A stretch of 64,000 nucleotides of DNA from JACVRM01 sp963755085. Its GTDB lineage: Bacteria; Actinomycetota; Thermoleophilia; Gaiellales; Gaiellaceae. Shown here one piece after another: positions 34,582 through 42,616 of this stretch. Numbering within the stretch: position 1 is the stretch's first letter; every line of letters begins with the position of its first letter. Below the pieces are notes generated by a model, which did no database searches, was not told where the DNA came from, and saw only the letters and a program-made list of their open reading frames with translations. The DNA is taken from assembly GCA_963755085.1 (NCBI GenBank), contig CAVWIN010000004.1:124001-188000 (forward strand), written 5' to 3'. The position numbers and the translations under genes were made by a program.

Positions 34582-36258
34582 TTACGCGCCGTCGGGGCGG
34601 GCCGGGGCGTCCTTCAGATACTGGTGGACAAAGGCGATCGCCATGCTGCCCTCGCCGACCGCTGCCGCGACCCGCTTCACGGGGCTGAAGCGCACGTCGC
34701 CGCAGGCGAAGATGCCCGGGACGCTCGTCTCCAGGAGATACGGATCGCGATCGAGCGGCCATTCTGCCGCCGCGCGGACGTCCGGGCCCGTGAGCACGTA
34801 TCCGTTCGGATCCAGGGCGATCTCAGGCGGAAGCCACCCGGTCTCGGCGTCCGCGCCGATGAAGATGAACAGCCCACCCGACTCGAGCCGGGTCGTCTCC
34901 CCGGTTTCCGAGTTCCGGACGTCGATCGCCTCGAGGGAGTCCGCGCCGTATGCGGCGGTCACCTCTGTCCGGTAGAGCACCCTGATGTTCGGTCGGGAGG
35001 CCAGCTGGTCGACGAGGTAGCTCGACATGCCCTTAGCGAGCGTCTCGCCGCGGCACAGGATCGTGACGCTGCGCGCGTGCGTGGAGAAGAACATCGCTGC
35101 CTGTCCCGCCGAGTTGCCGGCGCCGATGATGTGGATGTCCAGGCCGTGCGTGTTCGGCGCCTCGCTGCGCGCCGCGCCGTACGAGATACCCTTCCCGGCC
35201 AAGCGGTCGAAGCCTTCGATCGACACGTGGCGCCAGACGACACCGCAGGCGAGGATGATCGTCCGCGCGTGCAGGACGTCGCCGCCGTCGAGGTGCACCC
35301 GGTGGGCGGGGGCATCGATCCGCGTGATCTGGCGCGTGACCAGGATCTCCGCGCCGAGGCGCCGTGCCTGCTGCAACGCGCGGCTCGCAAGCTCGTCGCC
35401 AGAGACCCCCGACGGGAAGCCGAGGTAGTTCTCGATCCGTGACGACGTGCCCGCCTGCCCCCCGGGGGCCTCGCGTTCGACGACGATCGTCGCGAGACCT
35501 TCAGAGGCGCCGTAGACGGCCGCCGCTAGGCCGGCTGGCCCGGCGCCGACGATCACCACGTCGTAATCGGCGGTGGCGGGCTCGGTCGGGATGCCGAGCA
35601 GCTCGGCTACGCGGCGCAGCTGCGGGCGGACGACGGTCTTGCCGTTCACGAGGCGAATCGCGGGGTAGTCGCCCTCGCCCGGCAACGCCCCCGGCCAGTG
35701 CTCCGCGTCCTCCGGCACGTCGGGCTGGAGCCACCTGAACCTGACCTGGTTGCGATCGAGGAAGTGCCGCAGCTCGGTGCAGGAGGCGTCCCACCGGTGG
35801 CCGATCACGGTCGCCCGGTAGGGCGTCGACTCGGACACCACGCTCTGGAGGCCGCGCGGGCCAGCGATGCGGTTGTTCGCCAGCACGCCGACCCGCCTGG
35901 CCACCTCCGGCGCGGCATCGACGAGATCGGCGTAGTCGTGCGGGTCGATCCGGAAGAGGCGTGACGCCTCAGCCGCCCGGAACCCGGCCGGATGGCGCAT
36001 TCCGAACGCCATCGACAGCTCCCCGCAGATGTCGCCGGGCCGCCGTTCGCCGATGATGCGCTCTTCGCCGTCGCCGAGCCTCACCACCTCGATCCGACCC
36101 TCGAGCACGCCGAGGAGCGCCCGCTCGTCCCCCTCGTGCACCGCGAATTCGCCGGGGCCGAGCGAGATGTCGGCCGCAACACGACAGAGCCGCTCGCAGT
36201 CGGCCGGCTCGAGAGACGCGAACACCTCGAACCGCCCGATCTCCTCCGGGGTCACCAC
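34582..36258 (-). CDS. cNMP-binding/redoxin/thioredoxin-reductase-like flavoprotein
   Basis: 558 aa, three modules. Residues 1-125 are a cyclic-nucleotide-binding domain (GEFAVHEGDERALLGVLEG, GDICGELSMAFG). Residues about 148-215 are glutaredoxin-like (GHRWDASCTELRHFLDRN, DYPAIRLVNGKTVV). Residues about 232-555 are a TrxR-type FAD/NADPH oxidoreductase (VVIVGAGPAGLAAAVYG, ENYLGFPSGVSG, IHIIGAGNSAGQAA, IFACGDVRFSP). The redox CxxC of classic TrxR is replaced by GAARSE, so the disulfide chemistry must differ. It is the only gene of the first ssrA-end-flanked cassette and points toward ssrA. Confidence 0.88.
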   Translation of the reverse strand: MVTPEEIGRFEVFASLEPADCERLCRVAADISLGPGEFAVHEGDERALLGVLEGRIEVVRLGDGEERIIGERRPGDICGELSMAFGMRHPAGFRAAEASRLFRIDPHDYADLVDAAPEVARRVGVLANNRIAGPRGLQSVVSESTPYRATVIGHRWDASCTELRHFLDRNQVRFRWLQPDVPEDAEHWPGALPGEGDYPAIRLVNGKTVVRPQLRRVAELLGIPTEPATADYDVVIVGAGPAGLAAAVYGASEGLATIVVEREAPGGQAGTSSRIENYLGFPSGVSGDELASRALQQARRLGAEILVTRQITRIDAPAHRVHLDGGDVLHARTIILACGVVWRHVSIEGFDRLAGKGISYGAARSEAPNTHGLDIHIIGAGNSAGQAAMFFSTHARSVTILCRGETLAKGMSSYLVDQLASRPNIRVLYRTEVTAAYGADSLEAIDVRNSETGETTRLESGGLFIFIGADAETGWLPPEIALDPNGYVLTGPDVRAAAEWPLDRDPYLLETSVPGIFACGDVRFSPVKRVAAAVGEGSMAIAFVHQYLKDAPARPDGA

Positions 36259-36745
36259 GCGAGTTGCCGCCTCGTCGAGCGGACCGCACTGGCAGCGCTC
36301 GAGCCGCGCACCCGTGCTTTAACGGCCTGAGCAAACATTCGGCTTCGACCCCTTCGCCACGGGGAGACGCTAACTGCGCCGGCTCACGCTCCGCCGGGTG
36401 GAGGCTCTTCACCACGGGTCCGGCTTGAACTCAACCGCGCGCCCGTGACGGTCATGATGGACCGCTGGAGCTGGAGATGCGCTGCCCATTCGGCCTGCTT
36501 ACCTGCCGATTGAGATCTTGCGCGGGTTCGATTCCCGCCGCCTCCATCTCTGGTGACAGAGCCGTTCTCAAGACCGGTCGATTGGAATCGTTCCCTCGGG
36601 CGGCGTGTCGGCTTCGGTCTCGAAACAAGTTCGACGGCATCCTGGGGGAGTCCGCCGCCCCTAGGCCGCTCGTCCCTCTCAGGGGAACGTTCGCGGACGC
36701 TGGCCCAGCCGAGCGACGCGTTGTCTACTGGCCCGATTCGCTTGC
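36259..36745. other. Non-coding stretch around ssrA-end copy 2
   Basis: 487 bp. Apart from the ssrA-end repeat (36506-36550) and its flanking arm sequences, I see no gene with coding character. Open frames here on the minus strand are reverse readings of the tmRNA end. Confidence 0.6.
36506..36550 (+). repeat. ssrA 3'-end repeat, copy 2
   Basis: CCGATTGAGATCTTGC followed by the T-arm GCGGGTTCGATTCCCGCC and GCCTCCATCTC. The right flank (GAGCCGTTCTCAAGACCGGTCGA) resembles that of copy 4. No tRNA or tmRNA body precedes it, so it is a displaced end. Confidence 0.8.
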
Positions 36746-37423
36746 TTACGGGCTGGGGGTGAACAGCTTCCAGTGCCCCTCGGAGACGACTTCGACGGTG
36801 CCGTCGATCACTTTGATGGCGGTCTGATCGTCAATCGCGTACGCCGGCACCGACATCCCGGCGGCCCATCTTTCTGCGTTGGCCATGGAATGGTCCGGCA
36901 TATCCTCGTGATCCAGGTGCGGAAACATCGCGAAATCGACCAATCCCAGCGCTCTGTCGCCACCGGTGGTGGGCGGATTCCCGTAGACGAACTCCTCCCC
37001 GACGTTGGGGGCCATCACCAGGCTCCCGGCGCTCACTCCCACGTAGACCGTCTCGCGCAGCGACGGCAAGAGGTCTGCCAGTCCCGACTGCCGCATCCAG
37101 TAGCACAGATACAGGGGATCGCCGCCTCCCACCAGCAGGGCGTCAGTCTCCTGGACCACAGTGGATCCAATGCGCTCTTCATCGATGCTGGGCAGCGCGG
37201 TGAGCTCCAGCACTCCCAAGGACTTCCAACCCAATTCGCACAAGGGGCTGGCGGCTCGTCCGCTGATCAGCCGCCATGCACTGCCAGCACCGCCGGGGAA
37301 GGCGTAGATCGCGGTCGGAATGCAGAGGGCGCTGGACTCGGCAATCGGTTTGCCCAGGAGATCGACCAGCGCGTCGTGGATGCTCGCGTTCTTGATGCCA
37401 GCGGAAGTGAGAAGAAGCTTCAT
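36746..37423 (-). CDS. Peptidase E family (S51) hydrolase
   Basis: 225 aa. GGGDPLYL (residues 99-106) and the nucleophile elbow GVSAGS (Ser131) match dipeptidase E/cyanophycinase-type serine hydrolases; HLDHEDMPDHS near residue 170 may supply the His. A good AGGAGG ribosome site precedes the ATG. Its GC content looks lower than the flanking core genes, in keeping with acquired DNA. It lies in the second cassette, on the strand facing ssrA. Confidence 0.88.
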   Translation of the reverse strand: MKLLLTSAGIKNASIHDALVDLLGKPIAESSALCIPTAIYAFPGGAGSAWRLISGRAASPLCELGWKSLGVLELTALPSIDEERIGSTVVQETDALLVGGGDPLYLCYWMRQSGLADLLPSLRETVYVGVSAGSLVMAPNVGEEFVYGNPPTTGGDRALGLVDFAMFPHLDHEDMPDHSMANAERWAAGMSVPAYAIDDQTAIKVIDGTVEVVSEGHWKLFTPSP

Positions 37424-37605
37424 GCCTGCCTCCTGGAGTCGTTACTGCGGTGAACGTTCTAGCCGCTTACGGATGCGTACTGCGGCTAGAGACTGGCAGA
37501 CCACCGAAGACTCATCGGCTCCAGCCAGATCCAGCCTCGCTTCTTCGGGGGTCATGCCCGAACACTGGCCACGCAGGCTTGATACCGCCAGAAGGCTGTA
37601 GTAGC

Positions 37606-37633
37606 GAGGGGGCGGCGGCGCGGCCGCCCCCTC
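37606..37633 (-). terminator. Terminator-like hairpin after the beta-propeller gene
   Basis: GAGGGGGCGGC and GCCGCCCCCTC form a perfect 11-bp stem with a 6-nt loop, 35 bp after the stop of the minus-strand gene at 37668. No T-run. Confidence 0.6.
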
Positions 37634-37667
37634 ATCGTCGAGCCCTTCTGTCAGCTGAGCACTCTTC

Positions 37668-38624
37668 TCATTGGTCGTTCTGGTCTTCGCCCTGGCTGTC
37701 TTCGGTGCCGAGGGGCTGCCAGCCGGGGACGAACTGGAGGCCGCCGGGGTGGACTGCCTGCCGGTCGCTTCCGTCTCTGGCGTTGAGGGTGTAGATGGTG
37801 CGGGTGGGGAAGTCGAGGGTGGCGATGCGGGTTCCGTCGGGTGACCAGGCGGTGCCGTAGTCGGTCGCATCGTGGGTGATCTGGTGTTGGTGGGAGCCGT
37901 TGGCGTTCATCACCCAGATGTCGCCCCAGCTGTTGCCCATGTCGGCGATTCCGTGTGTGTCGGCGAGGTAGGCGATCTTGCTGCCGTTGGGGCTCCAGTC
38001 GGGTACCTGGTCCTTGGGCTGCGAGTCGAAGGTGAGCTGTCTCTGGTTCGAGCCGTCGGCGTTCATCAGCCAGACCTGCGAGGTGCCGGTGCGGTTGCTG
38101 GTGAAGACGATCTTGTGGCCGTTCGGCGAGAAGGCGGGATAGACGTTGTTGCCGACGCCGCTCGTCAGCCTGGTGAGGTCGCTGCCGTCGCTGTTGACGA
38201 CATAGATGTCGCGGGCGAAGGTCGACGTGCCAGCGCAGAAGACGATCTTGCTCCCGTCGGGCGAGAAGTCGGGGAAGATCGCGGTGGCGCTCATGTGCGT
38301 GACCTGCTGTTTGTCCGTGCCGTCCTGATTCATCGTCCAGACCTGGACGGGGCCGCCGCCCTGGCCCGAGCAGTAGGCGATCCGCTTGCCGTCGGCCGAG
38401 TAGGCGGCGCAGGCGTCGAAGCCCGGGTCGGTGGTCAGCCGCTGCAAGTCTTGCCCGTTGGGCTGGACCGAGTAGACGTCGGTGTTGCCGTTGATGTTGA
38501 TGCCGAAGGCGAGCCGTCCATTGGTCTCGCCCCGGTAGGTGGCACGGGCAGAACCGACCACGGTGGCCATGACGACGAGTGCAAACACGGCGGCAACGGC
38601 CGTTGTGACAACGGTCTTGTTCAT
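37668..38624 (-). CDS. Secreted TolB-like beta-propeller protein
   Basis: 318 aa with a signal peptide (MNKTVVTTAVAAVFALVVMATV). At least five PD40/WD40-like repeats are seen, each with a core like PAFSPNGHKIVFTSNRTG or PDFSPDGSKIVFCAG plus a W/Y-x-MNADGSNQRQLT strand. Such propellers usually bind proteins or ligands outside the membrane. No transmembrane anchor follows. Its ATG overlaps the upstream gene's stop by four bases (ATGA), so the two form an operon. Both are in cassette two. Confidence 0.85.
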   Translation of the reverse strand: MNKTVVTTAVAAVFALVVMATVVGSARATYRGETNGRLAFGININGNTDVYSVQPNGQDLQRLTTDPGFDACAAYSADGKRIAYCSGQGGGPVQVWTMNQDGTDKQQVTHMSATAIFPDFSPDGSKIVFCAGTSTFARDIYVVNSDGSDLTRLTSGVGNNVYPAFSPNGHKIVFTSNRTGTSQVWLMNADGSNQRQLTFDSQPKDQVPDWSPNGSKIAYLADTHGIADMGNSWGDIWVMNANGSHQHQITHDATDYGTAWSPDGTRIATLDFPTRTIYTLNARDGSDRQAVHPGGLQFVPGWQPLGTEDSQGEDQNDQ

Positions 38625-38962
38625 GTCGTTTCCTCCTCGTGGTGTGGGTGCGGCAGATGGCCCGCAGGCCGACGTCCCGTCAGCCGCCAGGCGACCTTCA
38701 CGTGCGGTTCGTCGGTGTGGATCGTGAAGCGGCCGTCCTTGAGCTCACCGGTCACGCGCGCAGTGCTCGGCGGCTCGAGGTCTTGCAGCTCGTACTCGAC
38801 GGGTGGCTCCAGCGGGCCAGCCTCGGCCGGCAGGCTGACGGTCGCGTAGCCGCGCGCGTCCGTCCACACCTCACCGTGGTAGGCGTTCGTCTCCGCTGTC
38901 GATGCGTCGAGTGGGCGGGCCATCGCAGCGACGATGTCCGAGCGTGGTAAGAGCGCGGCCAT
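38621..38962 (-). CDS. Small beta-sandwich protein of unknown function
   Basis: 113 aa from ATG 38962 (ATG 38977 is an alternative). The core (EVWTDARGYATVSLPAEAG, YELQDLEPPSTARVTGEL, PHVKVAWRLTGRRP) resembles the C-terminal domain seen in actinobacterial secreted or tail-fibre-like proteins; I cannot name it. It has no signal peptide of its own, so it may be a truncated C-terminus of a longer protein. A TTTATC box precedes 38962. It is translationally coupled to the beta-propeller gene. Confidence 0.55.
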   Translation of the reverse strand: MAALLPRSDIVAAMARPLDASTAETNAYHGEVWTDARGYATVSLPAEAGPLEPPVEYELQDLEPPSTARVTGELKDGRFTIHTDEPHVKVAWRLTGRRPAGHLPHPHHEEETT

Positions 38963-38977
38963 AACCGGATAAAGCAT

Positions 38978-39355
38978 TGGCCGACTTCCGGCCCGCGAGC
39001 GCTTTCAATCCGGCTCGGGAAGCGGTAAAACGCGCCTGTGGAGTTTCGGATTCTCGGGTCGCTTGAGGGGCTCGAGGAGCCGCGCTCAGGGGTCATTCCC
39101 GAACGCGCTGGCCCACCGAGTGCGCTCTCGCTTGGCCGATTGAAATCTTGCGCGGGTTCGATTCCCGCCACGTCCATCTCAGGTCTTCGAACTCGTCGGA
39201 GACCACCGCAGTGGCTCTGCGCCGGCCCGCTTCCGGCCGAGCCAGCCCGCGCGTTCGCTGTGCTCAACCGCGGCGCCCAAGCCGCCTCGCCCGGAGGAGG
39301 AGACGCGGGCGGACGGGCGCTACTCGGTTAACGACGAACGAGGTGGCCGGCGGGC
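38978..39355. other. Non-coding stretch around ssrA-end copy 3
   Basis: 378 bp with the repeat at 39136-39180 and no convincing gene. GGGGTCATTCCCGAAC near 39095 resembles GGGGTCATGCCCGAAC near 37548, a second short repeat inside cassette two. Confidence 0.55.
39136..39180 (+). repeat. ssrA 3'-end repeat, copy 3
   Basis: CCGATTGAAATCTTGC followed by GCGGGTTCGATTCCCGCC and ACGTCCATCTC. The acceptor strand differs (CACGTCC against CGCCTCC), so this copy could not pair with the present tmRNA 5' end. Confidence 0.78.
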
Positions 39356-39540
39356 CTAATACCCCTCGACGTTGAAACCCTTCGAGGTCGATCTGAAACC
39401 GTTCTGCGGCGAAAAGTCGAGAGGCAGCTCGCAGTCCTTCTGCACAACGCCCCCCGAGTGATCGTTTCGACTCCTTCGCGCTCGAGAAAGCTCGTCCAGC
39501 TCCGCATGTCATCCTGAACCACGCCGATCGAGAGCGAAAT
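39356..39540 (-). pseudogene. Possible remnant of a VOC-like protein C-terminus
   Basis: Two frames together read VVQDDMRSWTSFLEREGVETI then QKDCELPLDFSPQNGFRS and end NVEGY-stop. This resembles the tail of a glyoxalase/bleomycin-resistance-type protein. No start or N-terminal part is found and a frameshift lies near 39440. Weak call. Confidence 0.35.
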
Positions 39541-39668
39541 GTCAGGCGAGCGGTGCGTGACGTGCCCGAGCCGGCGCTGGCACGCACCGCGTGCCTCTCG
39601 CCGATGCTTCTCTCAGCTACTCCCACACGCGGCCCGGCGAATGGAGGCTCGCCCGGGGTACTGCGGCC

Positions 39669-39674
39669 TATCAT
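39669..39674 (+). promoter_or_regulatory. -10-like box before the cassette-three cupin
   Basis: TATCAT ends 3 nt before the ATG at 39678. No ribosome site is present. Either the message is leaderless or the true start is further in. Confidence 0.35.
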
Positions 39675-39677
39675 CAT

Positions 39678-40049
39678 TTGATGAGCGAGCTGCCGCATGT
39701 CCGCAGTCTCGATGCTGCGACCACGAGCCGCGTCTTGCCTATGGGTCGCGTAGATCTGATCGAGCTCGGCGGCATAGCGTTCGACCGAGCCACATTTCAG
39801 GCGGGCTGGCGCTGGTCAGAGCACGCAGAGGAAGCCGGTGCAGGCCGGCTGTGCTGCCAACGGCACCTCGGTTTTCTCATCTCTGGACGGATGCGTTTCA
39901 GGATGGACGATGGGACCGAGGTCGAAGCCGCTGCCGGTGATGTCTACTCGATCCCGCCGGGACACGATGCCTGGGTTGTCGGCGATCAGCCGTGTGCTGC
40001 ACTCGACTTGAGCGTCCATGAACGTGGCGCTGATGATTCACCTGCCTGA
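39678..40049 (+). CDS. Cupin-domain protein
   Basis: 123 aa. A single cupin barrel: FQAGWRWSEHAEEAGAGRL, then CCQRHLGFLISGRMRFRMDDG and AGDVYSIPPGHDAWVVGDQP. The metal-binding His set is partly present (His in CQRHLG and PPGHD). The substrate is unknown. It is the only intact gene of the third ssrA-end cassette and the only plus-strand cargo gene of the array. An upstream ATG at 39591 would add residues without family support. Confidence 0.75.
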   Translation: MMSELPHVRSLDAATTSRVLPMGRVDLIELGGIAFDRATFQAGWRWSEHAEEAGAGRLCCQRHLGFLISGRMRFRMDDGTEVEAAAGDVYSIPPGHDAWVVGDQPCAALDLSVHERGADDSPA

Positions 40050-40186
40050 CGCCGTCGCCTATCTCGACTCAGGCGATGGGGAACGTATGACGGACGCCGA
40101 AGTGGGCGCGGGGTACCTACCGCTGGAGGCCCGCGGGTGACATTCGCATGCTGGCCGATCCCAGCGTCTTGTCGGCCCTTCAATCG

Positions 40187-40219
40187 AATCTTGCGCGGGT
40201 TCGATTCCCGCCGCCTCCA
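40187..40219 (+). repeat. ssrA 3'-end repeat, copy 4
   Basis: ATCTTGC followed by GCGGGTTCGATTCCCGCC and GCCTCCA. This is the right end of the array. The right flank (AAGCCGTTATCGGAGCCGGTCGA) resembles that of copy 2. Confidence 0.78.
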
Positions 40220-40266
40220 CTTTCAGCTTGAGCAAGCCGTTATCGGAGCCGGTCGATATGGAGCTT

Positions 40267-40701
40267 TCAGGCGGCCGGCTTCTCGCTCGTCCAGCCGGGA
40301 AAGACAGCCCGCAGGCCAGCCTCGACACAGGCGCGGTCGTCGTCACCGCTGGCGCCACTCGCTGCGGCTGCGCCCAGCACGCCCTCGCCGCTTCGGATCA
40401 ACACCGAGCCCGGGCCTGGAATGAGTGGTAGGCGCACGAGCCTGCTGACCGCGTCGAAGAATCCCTCGTGGTACTCGCGGCTGGCGGCAAGCCCCTCGCC
40501 GTCACGGTGCCACAGCGCTGTTCCGGCTGCCTTCGCTTCGGCGATCTGCGCTGAGAGCGGGAACGCGCCGTCCATGCGGCCGAGCGCGACGAGGTGTCCG
40601 CCCTCGTCGACAACTGCGACCGCGATCTTCCAGCCGTTGGCGAGTGCGTGGTCATTCGCGGCTGCGATGAAGGCGTGGGCCTGCGCGAGGCTCAGCGGCA
40701 T
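40267..40701 (-). CDS. GlcG/HbpS family protein
   Basis: 144 aa. MPLSLAQAHAFIAAANDHALANGW, then VAVVDEGGHLVALGRMDGA and a C-terminal segment SGASGDDDRACVEAGL match the heme-degrading/HbpS-like DUF336 fold. Members bind heme or small redox signals, or act with dehydratases; the role here is open. ATG 40701 was chosen; an in-frame TTG at 40716 exists. It lies just right of the ssrA-end array. Confidence 0.82.
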   Translation of the reverse strand: MPLSLAQAHAFIAAANDHALANGWKIAVAVVDEGGHLVALGRMDGAFPLSAQIAEAKAAGTALWHRDGEGLAASREYHEGFFDAVSRLVRLPLIPGPGSVLIRSGEGVLGAAAASGASGDDDRACVEAGLRAVFPGWTSEKPAA

Positions 40702-40843
40702 CGCCGGAACGTGCAACAGCCATGGTGGAGTGAATCCGCGGCGGCGGTGAGATCGACCAACTTTGTCGGACGCAAGACCTCAGGCGGAGTCAACACGGCA
40801 TCATCGTCGAGTGCCGGCCGGAATCCGGTTTGGTTCGAGTTGC

Positions 40844-41167
40844 CTAGGCGGGAGCACGCTCGTAACTGACCCGACGGCGCAGATTGCCGTCGTCGGCTGG
40901 GTCGAACCAGATCGAGATCAGGACTGCGCCACGCGCCGCTGGAGACTCCACCAGCTCCGCGTACTCGAGAGCGGCGGCGCTGCCACGGTCCCCGATCGCC
41001 GCGAGAGCCTCGGCGTTCCCTGCTCGCTCGGCGGCGGCGCGCGCCTTGTTCCAGCAACGAACCTCGGCGTGGAGCTCCTCGCCGTCTTCGCGCCGGATGC
41101 GGTAGTCCAGTGCCCAGCCGTCCTGTGAGGGCGCCGTGAGGTCGTGCGTCTCGACCACTTCGGCCAT
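40844..41167 (-). CDS. Small protein of unknown function
   Basis: 107 aa, MAEVVETHDLTAPSQDGWALDY... to SYERAPA. It is soluble, acidic and predicted alpha/beta; I do not recognise it. TACGGT lies 7 nt upstream of the ATG, matching the leaderless layout, which supports the start. It follows an ankyrin fragment. Confidence 0.55.
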   Translation of the reverse strand: MAEVVETHDLTAPSQDGWALDYRIRREDGEELHAEVRCWNKARAAAERAGNAEALAAIGDRGSAAALEYAELVESPAARGAVLISIWFDPADDGNLRRRVSYERAPA

Positions 41168-41180
41168 GTGCGCCACCGTA

Positions 41181-41387
41181 CCCAACGTGCAACGGGGTCC
41201 TCCAGCCGCCTTCCCGGCCGTTGCGCCCGATCATGTGAACCGTCGCCAATTGCGGTAGCTCGTCCACCAGGTGCCGGAGAGCGTCGAGATCGCCGCCGTG
41301 GATCGCCAGCGTCAACTTGACGGCGACAGGATCGCCGTGCGGCAGAGTAAGCCTGGGCGCCGACTCGCCAGACGGGTCAGGCGACAT
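41181..41387 (-). pseudogene. Truncated ankyrin-repeat fragment
   Basis: From ATG 41387, about 69 residues (VKLTLAIHGGDLDALRHLVDEL, GGWRTPLHVG) look like the first one and a half ankyrin repeats. Similarity then stops abruptly and the frame continues in non-coding-looking sequence. A remnant or a frameshifted gene. Confidence 0.4.
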
Positions 41388-41474
41388 CGCGGACAAGTGC
41401 AAGTGGTTGCCCACGCCACCTTCCCCGCCTCCAACCGGGCGGCGCGCGCATGCCCGGCTAAGGGGGTTGCCTCG

Positions 41475-41988
41475 TCAGTGGCCGGGAGGCGGGCCTGGGG
41501 GGCCGAGGATGTCGAACCCGTTTCGCTTGGCGATCGGGGCGAGCCTCGCCATGTCCGGGTGGCCTTCCAGCGGCGGGGGCACGACGCGCTCGGGAGCAGG
41601 CTCACCGACTTCTCTCTGGAATCCCTCGAATTTCATCGGAGCGAAGCCGACCAGCGCCTTCGCTCCGCCTGCCTCGGCGTAGAAGGTGTGCGGCACGCCC
41701 TTGGGGCCGAAGGCAAACGAGCCGGCCGTCAGGGACAGGCGGGTGTCGGCGACCCAGAAGGTGAGCTCGCCCTCGAGGACGTAGAACCATTCGTCCTCTT
41801 CGGGATGGACGTGCCAGGGTGAGCCGAGACCCTCGGGCACCACGATCTCGACCAGACCGTACTGCCCCGCCGGTGTCGTCACGGCCGATCTTGATCGTCT
41901 GCAGCATGCCGAGCAGCCAGAACGCCTCACCCTCGTTCTCGTCCAGCGCGTATCCCAGCTCTGCTCGCTCTGGTGCGATGGTGGCCAT
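41475..41988 (-). CDS. Cupin-domain protein, one frameshift
   Basis: About 170 aa once a single extra G near 41870 is removed (GGCGGGGCAG should read GGCGGGCAG). Before it: MATIAPERAELGYALDENEGE. After it: QYGLVEIVVPEGLGSPWHVHPEEDEWFYVLEGEL with the cupin HxH-E metal site, and FGPKGVPHTFYAE with the last His. A good ribosome site (AAGGGAG) precedes the ATG. It is divergent from marR and shares the operator region, so it is probably the MarR target. Confidence 0.75.
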
Positions 41989-42019
41989 GTCGCGCTCCCT
42001 TTCCTACGCTGCTGATATG

Positions 42020-42050
42020 GTTTGCAACAGTCTATGAGCAAACAGTTGCA
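42020..42050. promoter_or_regulatory. Palindromic operator between cupin and marR
   Basis: Two interlocked perfect inverted repeats: GTTTGC (42020-42025) with GCAAAC (42038-42043), and TGCAAC (42023-42028) with GTTGCA (42045-42050). A MarR dimer site controlling both divergent genes is inferred. Confidence 0.6.
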
Positions 42051-42079
42051 GAGCGAACAATCGCACGAGGAACGATCGC

Positions 42080-42548
42080 TTGTCAAGTCCCTCGCCGGAA
42101 CGGCTGCGCGCCTGGCGCCTGTTCTTCGAGAGCGCGCTGGCGCTGCTCGACGTGCTCGACGCCGAACTCGAGCACGCCGTTGGCATCTCCCAGCGCTGGT
42201 ACGACGTCCTCGTCCACCTCGAGGAATCACCGCAAGGCATCCCGATGAACGAGCTGGCCGAACGGATCCTCTACAGCAAGAGCGGCTTCACCCGCGTTAT
42301 CGATCGAATGGAGGAGGCAGGACTCGTCCGCCGCGCCCGCCCCGACAACGACCGGCGCACGATCCTCATCGTGCTTACCGACAAAGGCATCGAGATGATG
42401 GAACGCGCGCGCCGCCACCACCGGGACGGAATCCAACGACACTTCGCCCAGCACCTCACCGAGGACCGACATCAAGGCGCTCATCCGCGCGCTCGAAAAG
42501 GTCAGCGCCCACGCACGCCCACTTCGGCCCGGTCGCATCCGCGGCTAG
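42080..42548 (+). CDS. MarR-family regulator, one frameshift near its end
   Basis: About 155 aa from TTG 42080, preceded by a CGAGGAA ribosome site. The winged helix is clear: QRWYDVLVHLEESPQGIPMNELAERIL, FTRVIDRMEEAGLVRR, NDRRTILIVLTDKG. Near 42463, GAGGACCGACATC has one C too many. Removing it gives DDIKALIRALEKVSAHA and a stop at 42546-42548. As written, the frame runs on into the cyclase gene, a false fusion. Confidence 0.85.
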
Positions 42549-42616
42549 CGACGCGGGCGGACGAGAGCGCGTCTGGTCCGTTTGCCTCGCCGCTGCAAAC
42601 AAGCAACAATCGTGAC

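Noticed and set aside
39264..39698. A possible integrase remnant in cassette three
   Set aside because: None of the tyrosine-recombinase R-H-R-Y motifs is present in any frame. The readable piece resembles a VOC-like C-terminus instead.
36452..40358. Minus-strand ORFs containing the phrase AAGIEPAQD near 36540, 39170 and 40215
   Set aside because: These are reverse-strand translations of the tmRNA T-arm/acceptor repeat, a known source of false proteins; no other coding character.
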